Assembly (NCBI RefSeq): GCF_030269485.1
Contig: NZ_BSTL01000006.1
Coordinates: forward strand, 397,925 to 461,924
Direction: 5' to 3'
Source of the DNA: Actinoplanes sp. NBRC 103695
GTDB lineage: Bacteria > Actinomycetota > Actinomycetes > Mycobacteriales > Micromonosporaceae
Length of the DNA stretch: 64,000 nucleotides
A model generated the notes under the pieces. It was given only the letters and a program-made list of their open reading frames with translations. It did no database searches and had not been told where the DNA came from. How positions within the stretch are numbered: the first letter of the stretch is position 1; every line of letters begins with the position of its first letter. Of this stretch, positions 16,589 through 24,430 are shown piece after piece. The position numbers and the translations under genes are program-made.

Positions 16589-17353
16589 TCACGACTCCAG
16601 GTGGGCGCGGAGTTTCCCCAGGGCCCTGGTCAGCAGCCGGCTGACGTGCATCTGGGAGACGCCGATCTCGGTGGCGATCTCCGACTGGGTCAGGTTGCCG
16701 TAGAAGCGGAACGACAGGATGCGCTGCTCGCGCTCGTCCAGAGCGGCCAGCGCCGGGCCCAGGGCGACGCGCAGCTCGGCCAGCTCGTACCCCCGGTCCT
16801 CGCTGCCGAAGGTGTCGCCGAGCTCGCCGGCGCCGTCCTCGCCGGCGGGTGCCGACAGGCTCGTCGCCGCGTACGCGCGGGCGCCCTCCAGACCCTCCAG
16901 CACCTCCTCCTCGGTGATCCCGAGGTGGTCGGCGACGTCGGCGACGGTCGGCGAGCGGCCCAGCGCGTGGGTGAGCTCGTTGTTGGCCGCGGTGATCGCC
17001 AGGCGCAGCTCCTGGAGGCGACGCGGCACCCTGATGAACCAGGTGCGGTCGCGGAAGTGCCGTTTGATCTCGCCGATGATCGTGGGCACGGCGAAGGCGG
17101 CGAACTCGACGCCGCGGCCGGGCTCGTAACGGTCCACTGCCTTGATCAGGCCGACCACCGCGACCTGGGTGAGGTCGCCGAGCGGCTCGCCCCGGCCCTG
17201 GTAGCGCCGGGCCAGGTGCTGGGCCAGCGGCAGCCAGGCCTGGATGGCGCGGTCGCGCCGGGCGGCGCGGGCCGGGTCACCTACGGGGGTACTGGCAAAG
17301 CCCGCGATCAGTTCGCCGGCGCCGGCGGTGTCGGCGATGCCGGAGGCATTCAC
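16589..17353 (-). CDS. SigB/SigF/SigG-family RNA polymerase sigma factor
   Basis: This 254-residue protein has sigma region 2 (LTQVAVVGLIKAVDRYEPGRGVEFAAFAVPTIIGEIKRHFRD), region 3 (SPTVADVADHLGITEEEV) and region 4 (LTQSEIATEIGVSQMHVSRLL), the layout of the stress/sporulation class. The GTG at 17353 is chosen: AAGGAG lies about 9 nt upstream, and it overlaps the stop of the AbfB-domain gene (GTGA). No anti-sigma or anti-anti-sigma gene is adjacent, which is unusual for the class. Confidence 0.9.
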   Translation of the reverse strand: MNASGIADTAGAGELIAGFASTPVGDPARAARRDRAIQAWLPLAQHLARRYQGRGEPLGDLTQVAVVGLIKAVDRYEPGRGVEFAAFAVPTIIGEIKRHFRDRTWFIRVPRRLQELRLAITAANNELTHALGRSPTVADVADHLGITEEEVLEGLEGARAYAATSLSAPAGEDGAGELGDTFGSEDRGYELAELRVALGPALAALDEREQRILSFRFYGNLTQSEIATEIGVSQMHVSRLLTRALGKLRAHLES

Positions 17354-17712
17354 TGTCCACTCTCCTTGCCGATCAACAACGGTTGCTGTCCGGCAAAGAT
17401 AACCGTACGGCCCGGGGCTGCCAACCAAAAGGATGACCAGGGGGCGAGCCGGAAGGTCGCATCCTGCCGGTCCGCGCCCGGCGAGGAACTGCTCAGCGGG
17501 TCGATCCGCAGCACGAAGTCGTAGTGCCGCAGGTGCCGGTCGGGAACGTTGTACGACCGGAAGGATGCCCTGGTGGAGTCGGCCAGACCGGCGACCCGAT
17601 AAAACGCGGCATCGCCCCGGAAGGCCGCCGTTCCGTCGTTCGGATCAAGCCTGATCGCATAGTTGCAGTGCCGCAGGTACCGGCCCTGGTAATTCACCGA
17701 TTCGAGGGACAC
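17350..17712 (-). CDS. AbfB-domain protein coupled to the sigma factor gene
   Basis: The 120-residue protein is essentially one AbfB (CBM42-like beta-trefoil) module: SLESVNYQGRYLRHCNYAIRL, then ASFRSYNVPDRHLRHYDFVL. AbfB domains bind arabinofuranose side chains in secreted hydrolases, but here there is no signal peptide and no catalytic domain. The frame is closed upstream by a stop at about 17775. The gene ends in a GTGA overlap with the sigma gene, so both proteins should be made together. It may be a cytoplasmic partner of the sigma factor or a trimmed remnant kept for coupling. Confidence 0.65.
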   Translation of the reverse strand: MSLESVNYQGRYLRHCNYAIRLDPNDGTAAFRGDAAFYRVAGLADSTRASFRSYNVPDRHLRHYDFVLRIDPLSSSSPGADRQDATFRLAPWSSFWLAAPGRTVIFAGQQPLLIGKESGQ

Positions 17713-17781
17713 CAGCTCGCCTCGGCCAGTCCGGGCACCGCGACACCAGGCGCTGTGCCCGGCCGGCGTGATTTATCGATG

Positions 17782-18207
17782 CTATGGCCCGGGCGCGTCG
17801 CCGGGATTCTGTTCGGCGCGGTTGAGCCACGCCCGGCGCCGGGCGTGGGAGGCGCGGGCCAGCCAGGCGTCCTGAACCACCTCGGCCAACTCGTCCCGGC
17901 CGATCTCACCGAGCCGGCTGGCGCGCACCAGCACCGACGGATGCCCGTCGAAGTGCGGGGTGGTGAAGAAGGGCGTCGACTCGTCCTGCACCAGCGCCTG
18001 CTTGTCGGCGTCCGACTCCACCCAGAAGACGATCACGTCCGGGTAGCGCTCCCCCGTCGCCGGGTCGAACGCGTCCGGCCGGGGGTTGCGGAAGAACACG
18101 AACGACTTCCCGCCCACCTGATAGACCGGGTTGCCCGCGGTCTCGTCGTAGACCTTGACGTGCGGCATCGCCCTCGCCAGCTCATGCACGTCGTCGACCG
18201 TCGCCAC
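17782..18207 (-). CDS. MmcQ/YjbR-family protein
   Basis: This 141-residue protein has the family start VDDVHELARAMPHVKVYD, the central GGKSFVFFRNPRPD and RYPDVIVFWVES segments, and the C-terminal ELAEVVQDAWLARAS helix. The family has a CyaY-like fold and is often annotated as DNA-binding; no biochemical role is established. GTG start. It is a stand-alone gene upstream of the AbfB/sigma pair on the same strand. Confidence 0.8.
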   Translation of the reverse strand: MATVDDVHELARAMPHVKVYDETAGNPVYQVGGKSFVFFRNPRPDAFDPATGERYPDVIVFWVESDADKQALVQDESTPFFTTPHFDGHPSVLVRASRLGEIGRDELAEVVQDAWLARASHARRRAWLNRAEQNPGDAPGP

Positions 18208-18216
18208 GACTCAAAG

Positions 18217-18260
18217 GTTAGTCGCTCGACCAGAGCCGGTTAGTCGCTCGACCAGAGCCG
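18217..18260. repeat. 22-bp direct tandem duplication
   Basis: Two exact adjacent copies of a 22-bp sequence (GTTAGTCGCTCGACCAGAG...) fill 18217-18238 and 18239-18260. They lie upstream of the YjbR start and downstream of the peptidase gene, so they could duplicate a promoter element. Confidence 0.85.
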
Positions 18261-18296
18261 AGGCCACGCCGATCCCCAGAATCGCCGGCGTACGCG

Positions 18297-19361
18297 TCAG
18301 CCGCCCGTGATGGACCAGTGCCACGGCTCGGAGGGCAGGTTCTTGAAGCCGTACTTGGCGGCGTGGGCCTGCAGCCACTTGAAGCCCGGGCTCTTCGAGG
18401 TGAGCGACCTGCCGCCGGACGTGATGTCGACGGCCATGCCGATCTCGTGCAGGGAGCGGCCCGGGATCGCGGTCGGGACGCGGCACGACGAGGCCGGCGC
18501 CGTCCAGACGTCGGGGCAGCCGTTGATCTTCCGGAGCTCGATCTGGCGCTGCTTGGTGCGGAAACCGCCGCCCGAGAGCGGGATTCCGGCCTTGGCCGCG
18601 TCGTCGACCATGCGCTTGTACGAGTAGGCGACGTTCCAGTGGACCGTCGTTCCGTAGACGATCCTGGTCTCGGCCGGGACGAAGGTGGGCCGGACAGCGG
18701 TGACGACGTCCTTGCTCACGGCGGCTGCCTGGGCCGACAGCGAGGCGGGCGTCGGCAGCGCCGCGATCTTCTGTTTGCTCGTCTCCACGGCGGCGGAGGC
18801 CGACTTAAACGCGACGTTCGCGCTGTTCAGCGAGGTGCCGGCGGCCGCGGCGGAAGCGGAGGCGGTGGTCAGGGCCGTCGCCGCGGTCCGCGCCTGAGAC
18901 GTACGCAGGGTCAGCGTCCGCTGGGCGGCCGTGAGCGCGGCCCGGGCCCGGGTGACCGCGGCCTTGCTGCGCTGCTTCGCCTTCGCCAGGTTCGTCTTCG
19001 CCGTGGTCACCGCCTGCCGGGCGGCCGTGACGCGGGCCTTGGCGGCCGTGTCGGAGGCCGACGCCGTCGTGGCCGCCTTCCGGGCCGCGGTGAGCGCCGC
19101 CGTGGCCTTGGTGACCCCGGCGGTCCGGGTCGTGACGGTCGCGCGCTGGGTCGCCAGCGTCCGGCGCATCCCGGCGCCGGTCGCGGTCACGGTGAGGCTG
19201 CCGAACATCAGCCTGGACCAGGTCTTCGCCACGGCCGGGATGGCCGCCTCCGCCGGGCTCGCCACGGTCAACGCGGCGGGCACGACCACCGCGGCGAGGA
19301 CCGCCGCGGTGAGGAATCGCCGGGCTCGGGACTGGGCTACCTGTCGTCTCGTCACCCGCAC
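18297..19361 (-). CDS. secreted M15-family peptidase (VanY/DD-carboxypeptidase-like)
   Basis: The 354-residue protein has a signal peptide (about 1-39, ending SPAEA), a 160-residue Ala/Thr-rich coiled-coil region, and a C-terminal M15 domain. The zinc-site pattern is complete: S-L-H305-E-I-G-M-A-V-D312, then E345-P-W-H348-W. It should trim peptidoglycan peptides outside the cell, with the coiled coil acting as a spacer or wall-spanning stalk. Monocistronic. Confidence 0.88.
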   Translation of the reverse strand: MRVTRRQVAQSRARRFLTAAVLAAVVVPAALTVASPAEAAIPAVAKTWSRLMFGSLTVTATGAGMRRTLATQRATVTTRTAGVTKATAALTAARKAATTASASDTAAKARVTAARQAVTTAKTNLAKAKQRSKAAVTRARAALTAAQRTLTLRTSQARTAATALTTASASAAAAGTSLNSANVAFKSASAAVETSKQKIAALPTPASLSAQAAAVSKDVVTAVRPTFVPAETRIVYGTTVHWNVAYSYKRMVDDAAKAGIPLSGGGFRTKQRQIELRKINGCPDVWTAPASSCRVPTAIPGRSLHEIGMAVDITSGGRSLTSKSPGFKWLQAHAAKYGFKNLPSEPWHWSITGG

Positions 19362-19442
19362 GACAATGGGAGCCAGGCGGTGCGAAACCCGGTTTGCCCA
19401 GGTAGCGGGCAGGTTGCCGAGGCGGCGGTCCGCGCTGCCGGC

Positions 19443-20273
19443 TCAGGGCAGAAGTCGCGCCCATGGTGCGGGTGCGGCCGTGAAGAACCGCATGATGCTG
19501 AAGAGACGGGCGTAGGGCGTGGCGGTCCAGTGGCGCGCTCCCGGCCTCGGCGCGGGGTCGGCCAGCCGGGCCACGGCCCAGTGCAGCTGGTGCCACAGCA
19601 CCCGGGCGGGCCAGTCGCCCAGGTCGGCGGAGCCGAGGTAGCCGCGGAGCGCCTGGTCCGCCGACGGCAGGGGCAGCTTCGCGAAGTCGACGGCGGGGTC
19701 GGCGAGCTGGGCGTCACCCCAGTCGACGAAGCCGGTGAAGCGTCCGTCGGCGTCCGCCATCAGGTTCTGCTCCGCGACGTCGCCATGAATCAGGACCTGT
19801 GGCAGGGGTGGGCGGCGGAGCTTGCCGAACCAGGCGGTGAGCCAGTGTGCCGTCGCCGCGTCGATGAGCCCGTCGGTGGCGTACGCGCTCACCAGCGGAA
19901 CGGGGTCGTCCGGGACGTCGGCGTGGAGCCCCGGCACGGCTGTCACAGTGTGCAGGGCCGCCAGGCCTTCGCCCACCGCCTCGTAGAAGCCGGCCGTGAC
20001 GGGCACGGTCGCGGCGTCCGCACCGGGAACGCGGGTCACGACCATGTGGTCGCCGGTGTATTCGACGATCGCCGATGTCGGCACACCGGCGGCGACCGCG
20101 TACGGAATGACGACCGCCTCGCGTGCCAGATCGGCGGCGAACGAGGGGTCGCGGGGAATGCGCAGGATGAGCGAGCCACCCAGCGCATAACACCGGTTGG
20201 CGACACCGCCCGGTATCGCCTGGACCGGGAGGGCGAACCGCCGGCCGACGGCGTCCGGCGAAGTGGGACTCAC
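19443..20273 (-). CDS. aminoglycoside-phosphotransferase-family kinase
   Basis: The 276-residue protein has the APH/choline-kinase fold. It shows an N-terminal nucleotide loop (GGVANRCYALGGSLILRIPRD), the Brenner motif VLIHGDVAEQNLM with catalytic Asp, and FVDWGDAQLADPAVDFA as the metal site. Substrates in this family include antibiotics, sugars and small alcohols; none can be inferred. GTG start. No resistance context is visible. Confidence 0.82.
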   Translation of the reverse strand: MSPTSPDAVGRRFALPVQAIPGGVANRCYALGGSLILRIPRDPSFAADLAREAVVIPYAVAAGVPTSAIVEYTGDHMVVTRVPGADAATVPVTAGFYEAVGEGLAALHTVTAVPGLHADVPDDPVPLVSAYATDGLIDAATAHWLTAWFGKLRRPPLPQVLIHGDVAEQNLMADADGRFTGFVDWGDAQLADPAVDFAKLPLPSADQALRGYLGSADLGDWPARVLWHQLHWAVARLADPAPRPGARHWTATPYARLFSIMRFFTAAPAPWARLLP

Positions 20274-20321
20274 CGAGGCAGTATCCCCGGCGAGCCGCGG
20301 CCGGTCCGGAGGTGGGTTCGC

Positions 20322-20981
20322 TCAGGTCTGGCGGAGGACCGAGACGACCTTGCCGAGGATGACGGCACGGTCGCCGTCGATGTCGGCGTACGCGGGATTG
20401 CGGGGCTCGAGCACGACGTGGCCGGAGCGGCGGCGGTAGACCTTGACCGTCGCCTCCTCGTCGATCATGGCGGCGACGATGTCGCCGTTGTAGGCGTCGG
20501 ACTGCTGGCGCACCACGACGATGTCGCCGTCGCAGATCGCCGCCTCGATCATCGAGTCGCCGCGGACCCGCAGGCAGAACAGGGTGCCGCGGCCGACCAG
20601 GTCGCGCGGCAGGGTGAGCATCTCGTCGCCGGCGGACTGCTCGGCCAGGATCGGCGTGCCCGCGGCGATGTCGCCGACCACCGGCACGCTCACCGTGGCG
20701 GGGGCCTGCCGCTGGCGGGGCGGCCGCAGGAACAGCCGGATGTCGACCGGGCGGGTCGCGGTGCGGCCGCGGCGGAGGAAGCCGAGGTCCTCGAGTGCCC
20801 GCAGGTGCCGGCTGACCGACGAGCTGCCGATGCGCAGGGTCTCGCTGATCTCGCGGGTGGACGGCGAGTGACCGTGCCGCAGGGCCCAGTCCCGGATGAC
20901 GGTCAGCACCTGCCGCTGCCGCTCGCTCAGCGTTGACGTGTCGAGATCCTCATCCGGCGGCATCTCCCGATCCTGCCCCAA
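20322..20981 (-). CDS. LexA-type repressor (paralogue)
   Basis: This 219-residue protein has an N-terminal winged helix (STREISETLRIGSSSVSRHLRALEDLGFL) and a C-terminal S24 self-cleavage domain. It has cleavage site A107-G108, catalytic S143 in RGDSM and K180 in ATVKVYR. It should be inactivated by RecA-stimulated autocleavage. The wing region SSSVSRHL is unlike typical LexA, and the gene overlaps the Rieske gene end rather than sitting with nrdR, so it may be a second LexA. An alternative ATG lies at 20963. Confidence 0.85.
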   Translation of the reverse strand: MGQDREMPPDEDLDTSTLSERQRQVLTVIRDWALRHGHSPSTREISETLRIGSSSVSRHLRALEDLGFLRRGRTATRPVDIRLFLRPPRQRQAPATVSVPVVGDIAAGTPILAEQSAGDEMLTLPRDLVGRGTLFCLRVRGDSMIEAAICDGDIVVVRQQSDAYNGDIVAAMIDEEATVKVYRRRSGHVVLEPRNPAYADIDGDRAVILGKVVSVLRQT

Positions 20982-22143
20982 ACGTCGCGGGTGAGCGAAA
21001 GGGCGCGCCGGTCACATACGACTCGTACGCCTCGAGGACCAGGCCGTGGAAGTGGTGCACCCCGTGTTCGGAGAGTCCGGAGCCCTCCGGGTCGTACACG
21101 ATCCGCCCCTGATCGAAGGCGGGCGTCGCCATGCCTCGCTGGACGCTCTCGACGATCGCGATGTCCTGCTGCTGGAGCACGTCGTCGATGTAGCGGACGG
21201 CCTCCTCCTCGGCGGGCTCCAGCGTGTCCGTCTCGAAGAAGAAGTCCCAGGTCTCCAGCGTGCGGCCGGGGCCGGCGGGCAGGACCTGGAAGACCATGAA
21301 GTTGCCGCGCCCGGGGTAACGCAGCAGGCAGGTGTTGGGCCACAGCCACCACACGGCGTGCTGGGTGACGGACGCGCCCGTCACGTCGTACGCCGGATTG
21401 TCGCCCTTGCCGGCCTCGGCGAAGTGGCTGGACCAGATGCCGTGGGTCCGCACCTCGTAGGTGTCCATGTCGACCAGCGCGACGAACTCACGGTGCGCGA
21501 TGTGGCAGTGGTAGCACTCGAGGAAGTTGTCGATGACGTTCTTCCAGTTGGACTTCACGTCGTAGGTGAGCCGTTCGGCGAAGGTCAGCCCGGCGACGTC
21601 GGGCGCCCACCGCGCGATCTCGGCGGCCAGGTCGGGCGCCTGCACGGCCAGCGGCGCGGCGTCCGGGTCGAGGTTGACGTAGACGAAACCGCCGAACTCC
21701 TCCACCCGCACCCGGTCGAGGCGGATGTCCGCGCGGTCGAAGGTGGGCATCCGGTCGGCCTGCCGGGCGCGGCGGAGAGTTCCGTCCAGGTCGTACACCC
21801 AGGCGTGGTACGGGCAGACGATGGTCCCGGCCTTCCCCGCGCCGGACAGCAGCTCGTGGGCCCGGTGCTTGCACACGTTCCAGAAGGCACGCAGCTCGCC
21901 CGTGCGGTCCCGGACGACAGCGATCGGCATGCCCGCCACAGTGGCCGCGAGGAAGCTGCCGGGCTCGCGGACCTGCTCGACGTGGCAGATCCACTGCCAG
22001 GTCCGCGCGAAGATGGCCCGGTTCTCCAGGTCCAGCCAGCGCTGCTCGGTGTACGCGGGGGCCTTCAGCGACATCGACCGGGCCGGATCGGGGTGGTAGC
22101 CGGCGCCGATGTTCTTCACGTCCCGCGCGTTCACCGTGGCCAT
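20950..22143 (-). CDS. Rieske-type aromatic ring-hydroxylating oxygenase, alpha subunit
   Basis: The 397-residue protein has a Rieske centre C91-K-H93 ... C110-P-Y-H113 and the catalytic-domain motif NFLECYHCHIAHREF providing iron-site histidines. It probably hydroxylates or demethylates a quaternary amine or aromatic acid and needs an external reductase, which is not nearby. The ATG at 22143 is chosen; upstream ATGs would overlap the divergent gene, whose start is only 25 bp away. Its 3' end overlaps the LexA gene. Confidence 0.85.
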   Translation of the reverse strand: MATVNARDVKNIGAGYHPDPARSMSLKAPAYTEQRWLDLENRAIFARTWQWICHVEQVREPGSFLAATVAGMPIAVVRDRTGELRAFWNVCKHRAHELLSGAGKAGTIVCPYHAWVYDLDGTLRRARQADRMPTFDRADIRLDRVRVEEFGGFVYVNLDPDAAPLAVQAPDLAAEIARWAPDVAGLTFAERLTYDVKSNWKNVIDNFLECYHCHIAHREFVALVDMDTYEVRTHGIWSSHFAEAGKGDNPAYDVTGASVTQHAVWWLWPNTCLLRYPGRGNFMVFQVLPAGPGRTLETWDFFFETDTLEPAEEEAVRYIDDVLQQQDIAIVESVQRGMATPAFDQGRIVYDPEGSGLSEHGVHHFHGLVLEAYESYVTGAPFRSPATFGAGSGDAAG

Positions 22144-22154
22144 GCCGCCGACGG

Positions 22155-22160
22155 TAACCT
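22155..22160 (+). promoter_or_regulatory. -10 hexamer of a leaderless small membrane protein gene
   Basis: TAACCT lies 8 nt upstream of the ATG at 22169, which places the transcription start at the initiation codon. It sits in the 25-bp gap between divergent genes. Confidence 0.45.
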
Positions 22161-22168
22161 CTGTGCCC

Positions 22169-22456
22169 ATGACGGGGAAGTTGCGGCGCAGCTGGTGGCT
22201 GCTGTTGCCGATCCTGGGGTTCAGCTGCCTGGGCGGGGCGGCGTTCATCTACTTCGGCGTACGGGAACGACGGCCCGGGTGGTGGATCGCCGGCATCGCC
22301 TATCTGGCGCTCGGCTGGACGGCGATCTACACACTCCAGGACGCCGATCCCGACGGTGACCTCTATCGATGGGCGATGGGGCTGGCGTTCGGCGTATGGA
22401 TCGCGAGCATCGCCCACGCCCTGCTCATCAACCGCACCGTCCTCAATTCGCCGTAG
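22169..22456 (+). CDS. small integral membrane protein
   Basis: A 95-residue protein with a basic N-terminus (MTGKLRRSWW) and three hydrophobic segments: LLLPILGFSCLGGAAFIYFG, WWIAGIAYLALGWTAIY and WAMGLAFGVWIASIAHALLI. No family name is known to me. It is divergent from the Rieske oxygenase and probably leaderless. Confidence 0.6.
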   Translation: MTGKLRRSWWLLLPILGFSCLGGAAFIYFGVRERRPGWWIAGIAYLALGWTAIYTLQDADPDGDLYRWAMGLAFGVWIASIAHALLINRTVLNSP

Positions 22457-22462
22457 GTTCCC

Positions 22463-22620
22463 TTACCCGGCGCGGACGGAGCATCCGGGCGGCGGCGTGC
22501 CCTCCAGCAGGGTAGCGGTCCGCCTCGGGACGGCAGTGGTCGTAGACGTACGAGCCGTGCCCGTCGCCGACGCGGGTCAGCAGGCGGCCGTTCTCCAGGT
22601 GCCGTCCATCGGTGGTACCG
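22463..22620 (-). pseudogene. alpha/beta-hydrolase (TAP-like) C-terminal relic with frameshift
   Basis: The minus frame reads GRHLENGRLLTRVGDGHGSYVYDHC, the TAP-like C-terminal domain with the catalytic His. After EADR the natural ending TLLEGTPPPGCSV continues in the next frame up to a stop. The N-terminal hydrolase domain is missing, so this is a truncated and frameshifted relic. Confidence 0.55.
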
Positions 22621-22631
22621 CGGTACCGCGG

Positions 22632-23282
22632 TCAGACGAGGTCGTGGCGATGCGCCCAGATGACGGCGTGCACCCGGTCCCGCGCGCCCAGCTTGGCGAG
22701 GACCCGTCCGACGTGGGTCTTCACCGTCGACTCGGAGAGGAAGAGCTCGGCGGCGATCTCGGCGTTCGACAGCCCACGGCCGATGGCGACGAGAACCTCG
22801 TGCTCGCGGGCGGTCAAAGCCACCGGCAGCGGAGGATCCGAGGACGCGGGCGGTGGGCCGGACCGGTAATGGTCCAGCAGCCTGCGGGTGATCCGGGGCG
22901 ACGCGACCGCCTCGCCGGCCGCCACCGTGCGGACCGCGTCGACCAGCTCCGCCGATCGGGCGTCCTTCAGCAGGAATCCGCTGGCCCCGGCGCGCAGGCC
23001 GGCGAGGGCGTACTCGTCGAGGTCGAACGTCGTCAGGATGAGCACCCGGCTCCCCGGGCAGTGCTCGACGATCTCGCGGGTGGCCTCGATGCCGTCCAGC
23101 ACCGGCATCCGCACGTCCATCAGAACGACGTCCGGCTGGTGCAGGCGGGCCAGCCGGACGCCCGCCCGGCCGTCGCCGGCCTCGCCGACGATCCGCAGGC
23201 CGGGCTCCTGGCCCAGCACCATCGCCATGCCCTCGCGCACCAACGCCTGGTCGTCCACGAGGAGCACTCTCGTCTCACTCAT
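22632..23282 (-). CDS. NarL/LuxR-family response regulator
   Basis: A 216-residue protein: a receiver domain with phospho-acceptor D56 (DVVLMDVRMP) and a C-terminal LuxR helix-turn-helix (LTAREHEVLVAIGRGLSNAEIAAELFLSESTVKTHV). Its start overlaps the kinase stop by 4 bp (ATGA), forming a two-component pair. Confidence 0.92.
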   Translation of the reverse strand: MSETRVLLVDDQALVREGMAMVLGQEPGLRIVGEAGDGRAGVRLARLHQPDVVLMDVRMPVLDGIEATREIVEHCPGSRVLILTTFDLDEYALAGLRAGASGFLLKDARSAELVDAVRTVAAGEAVASPRITRRLLDHYRSGPPPASSDPPLPVALTAREHEVLVAIGRGLSNAEIAAELFLSESTVKTHVGRVLAKLGARDRVHAVIWAHRHDLV

Positions 23283-24418
23283 CGCCCATCCTCACCCGAC
23301 CGTGGCAGGGTCACTTTAACCGCCCACCCTTGCCCGGGACGTGGACCCGCCTCCACCGAACCGCCGTACAGCGACAGCCTCTCCCGCAGGGCCTTCAGAC
23401 CCTGCTGTGAGCCCACCGACTGCGCCGGGCCGGCGCCGCGCCCGTCGTCGGTGACCTCGACGAGGATCGGGTCGGCCCGGTGGTCCAGGTCGACGAGCAC
23501 CCGCTCCGGGCGCTCGGCATAGCGCAACGCGTTGGTCAGGGCCTCCTGGACGGTACGGAACACCGCGTTGCGCAGGCTGGGTGATGCCGGCTCCGGGCCT
23601 TGCACGCGTACGGTGACCGGCAACCCCGCGTTCCGGAACGTGGTGACGAGGGCGTCCAGATCCTGCTCGTCGGCCGGGCCGTCGCGCAGCACCCCGAGCA
23701 GCCGCCGCATGTCCGTCATCGCGTCCCGGCCGAGGCGGGCGACCTGCTCCGAGGCCGACCGGGCGCGCTCCGGGTCAGCGGTCGCGACCGCCGCGGCCCC
23801 GTCGGCGAGCCGCACCATCACGGTCAGGCTGTGGGCGACGATGTCATGCAGGTCGTGGGCGATCCTCGTACGCTCCCGCACCGCGGCGAGCTCGCCCTCC
23901 CGTTCCTTCTCCCGCGCGAGCTGGACCGTGCGGTCGACGAGAGCCTCCAGGTACCGGCGCCGGATCCGGACGTTCGCGCCGGTGATCACCGTGCCGAACG
24001 CGATCATCACGTACGCGATCGCGGCGTCGCTCGACCCTGCCAACGGGACGAGCGCGCCCAGGGCCGCCGCGGCGCCGAGCGCGGCCGCCCCGGTCGACCG
24101 GTAGGCGGCCAGCGCGTACAGGGCGCACCCGAGCGCGGCGCCGATGAAGTGCTGGGTCATCAGCGCGCCGCCGGCGACCGTCGCCACCAGCACCCACCAG
24201 GGCCGCGAGCGGCGGACGAACATCATGGCCGCCAGGACCAGCGTGACCAGTGCCCATCGCACGTCGACCGGCTGAGGAAGCCGCAGGCCCAGGCCGTCGT
24301 CGAAGACCCACATGCCGCAGAACAGGGCGGCGAGCGAGTCGACCACCCGCGGGTGCCGGCGCCAGAAGGCGCGCACCGCGCCCGCCGAGCGCGGCAGACG
24401 CGGTGCCGTTTCTTCCAC
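23279..24418 (-). CDS. NarL-family sensor histidine kinase
   Basis: The 379-residue protein has four to five membrane helices in residues 25-150 with almost no external domain, suggesting a membrane or envelope stress input. A HisKA_3 dimerisation helix follows with H191 (RIAHDLHDIVAHSL), then an HATPase domain (DDGRGAGPA, QQGLKALRERLSLYGG). GTG start, apparently leaderless. It partners the overlapping response regulator. Confidence 0.92.
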   Translation of the reverse strand: MEETAPRLPRSAGAVRAFWRRHPRVVDSLAALFCGMWVFDDGLGLRLPQPVDVRWALVTLVLAAMMFVRRSRPWWVLVATVAGGALMTQHFIGAALGCALYALAAYRSTGAAALGAAAALGALVPLAGSSDAAIAYVMIAFGTVITGANVRIRRRYLEALVDRTVQLAREKEREGELAAVRERTRIAHDLHDIVAHSLTVMVRLADGAAAVATADPERARSASEQVARLGRDAMTDMRRLLGVLRDGPADEQDLDALVTTFRNAGLPVTVRVQGPEPASPSLRNAVFRTVQEALTNALRYAERPERVLVDLDHRADPILVEVTDDGRGAGPAQSVGSQQGLKALRERLSLYGGSVEAGPRPGQGWAVKVTLPRSGEDGR

Positions 24419-24424
24419 AGCTAC

Positions 24425-24430
24425 AAGTTA
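24425..24430 (-). promoter_or_regulatory. -10 hexamer of the kinase/regulator operon inside the upstream stop codon
   Basis: Read on the minus strand, TAACTT ends 6 nt before the kinase GTG. Its first three bases are the TAA stop of the serine hydrolase gene, so promoter and stop codon share bases. Confidence 0.4.

Noticed and set aside
15860..17524. Long plus-strand open frame of 554 codons
   Set aside because: It lies opposite the sigma factor and AbfB genes, uses unlikely codons and has no domain; a GC-rich shadow frame.
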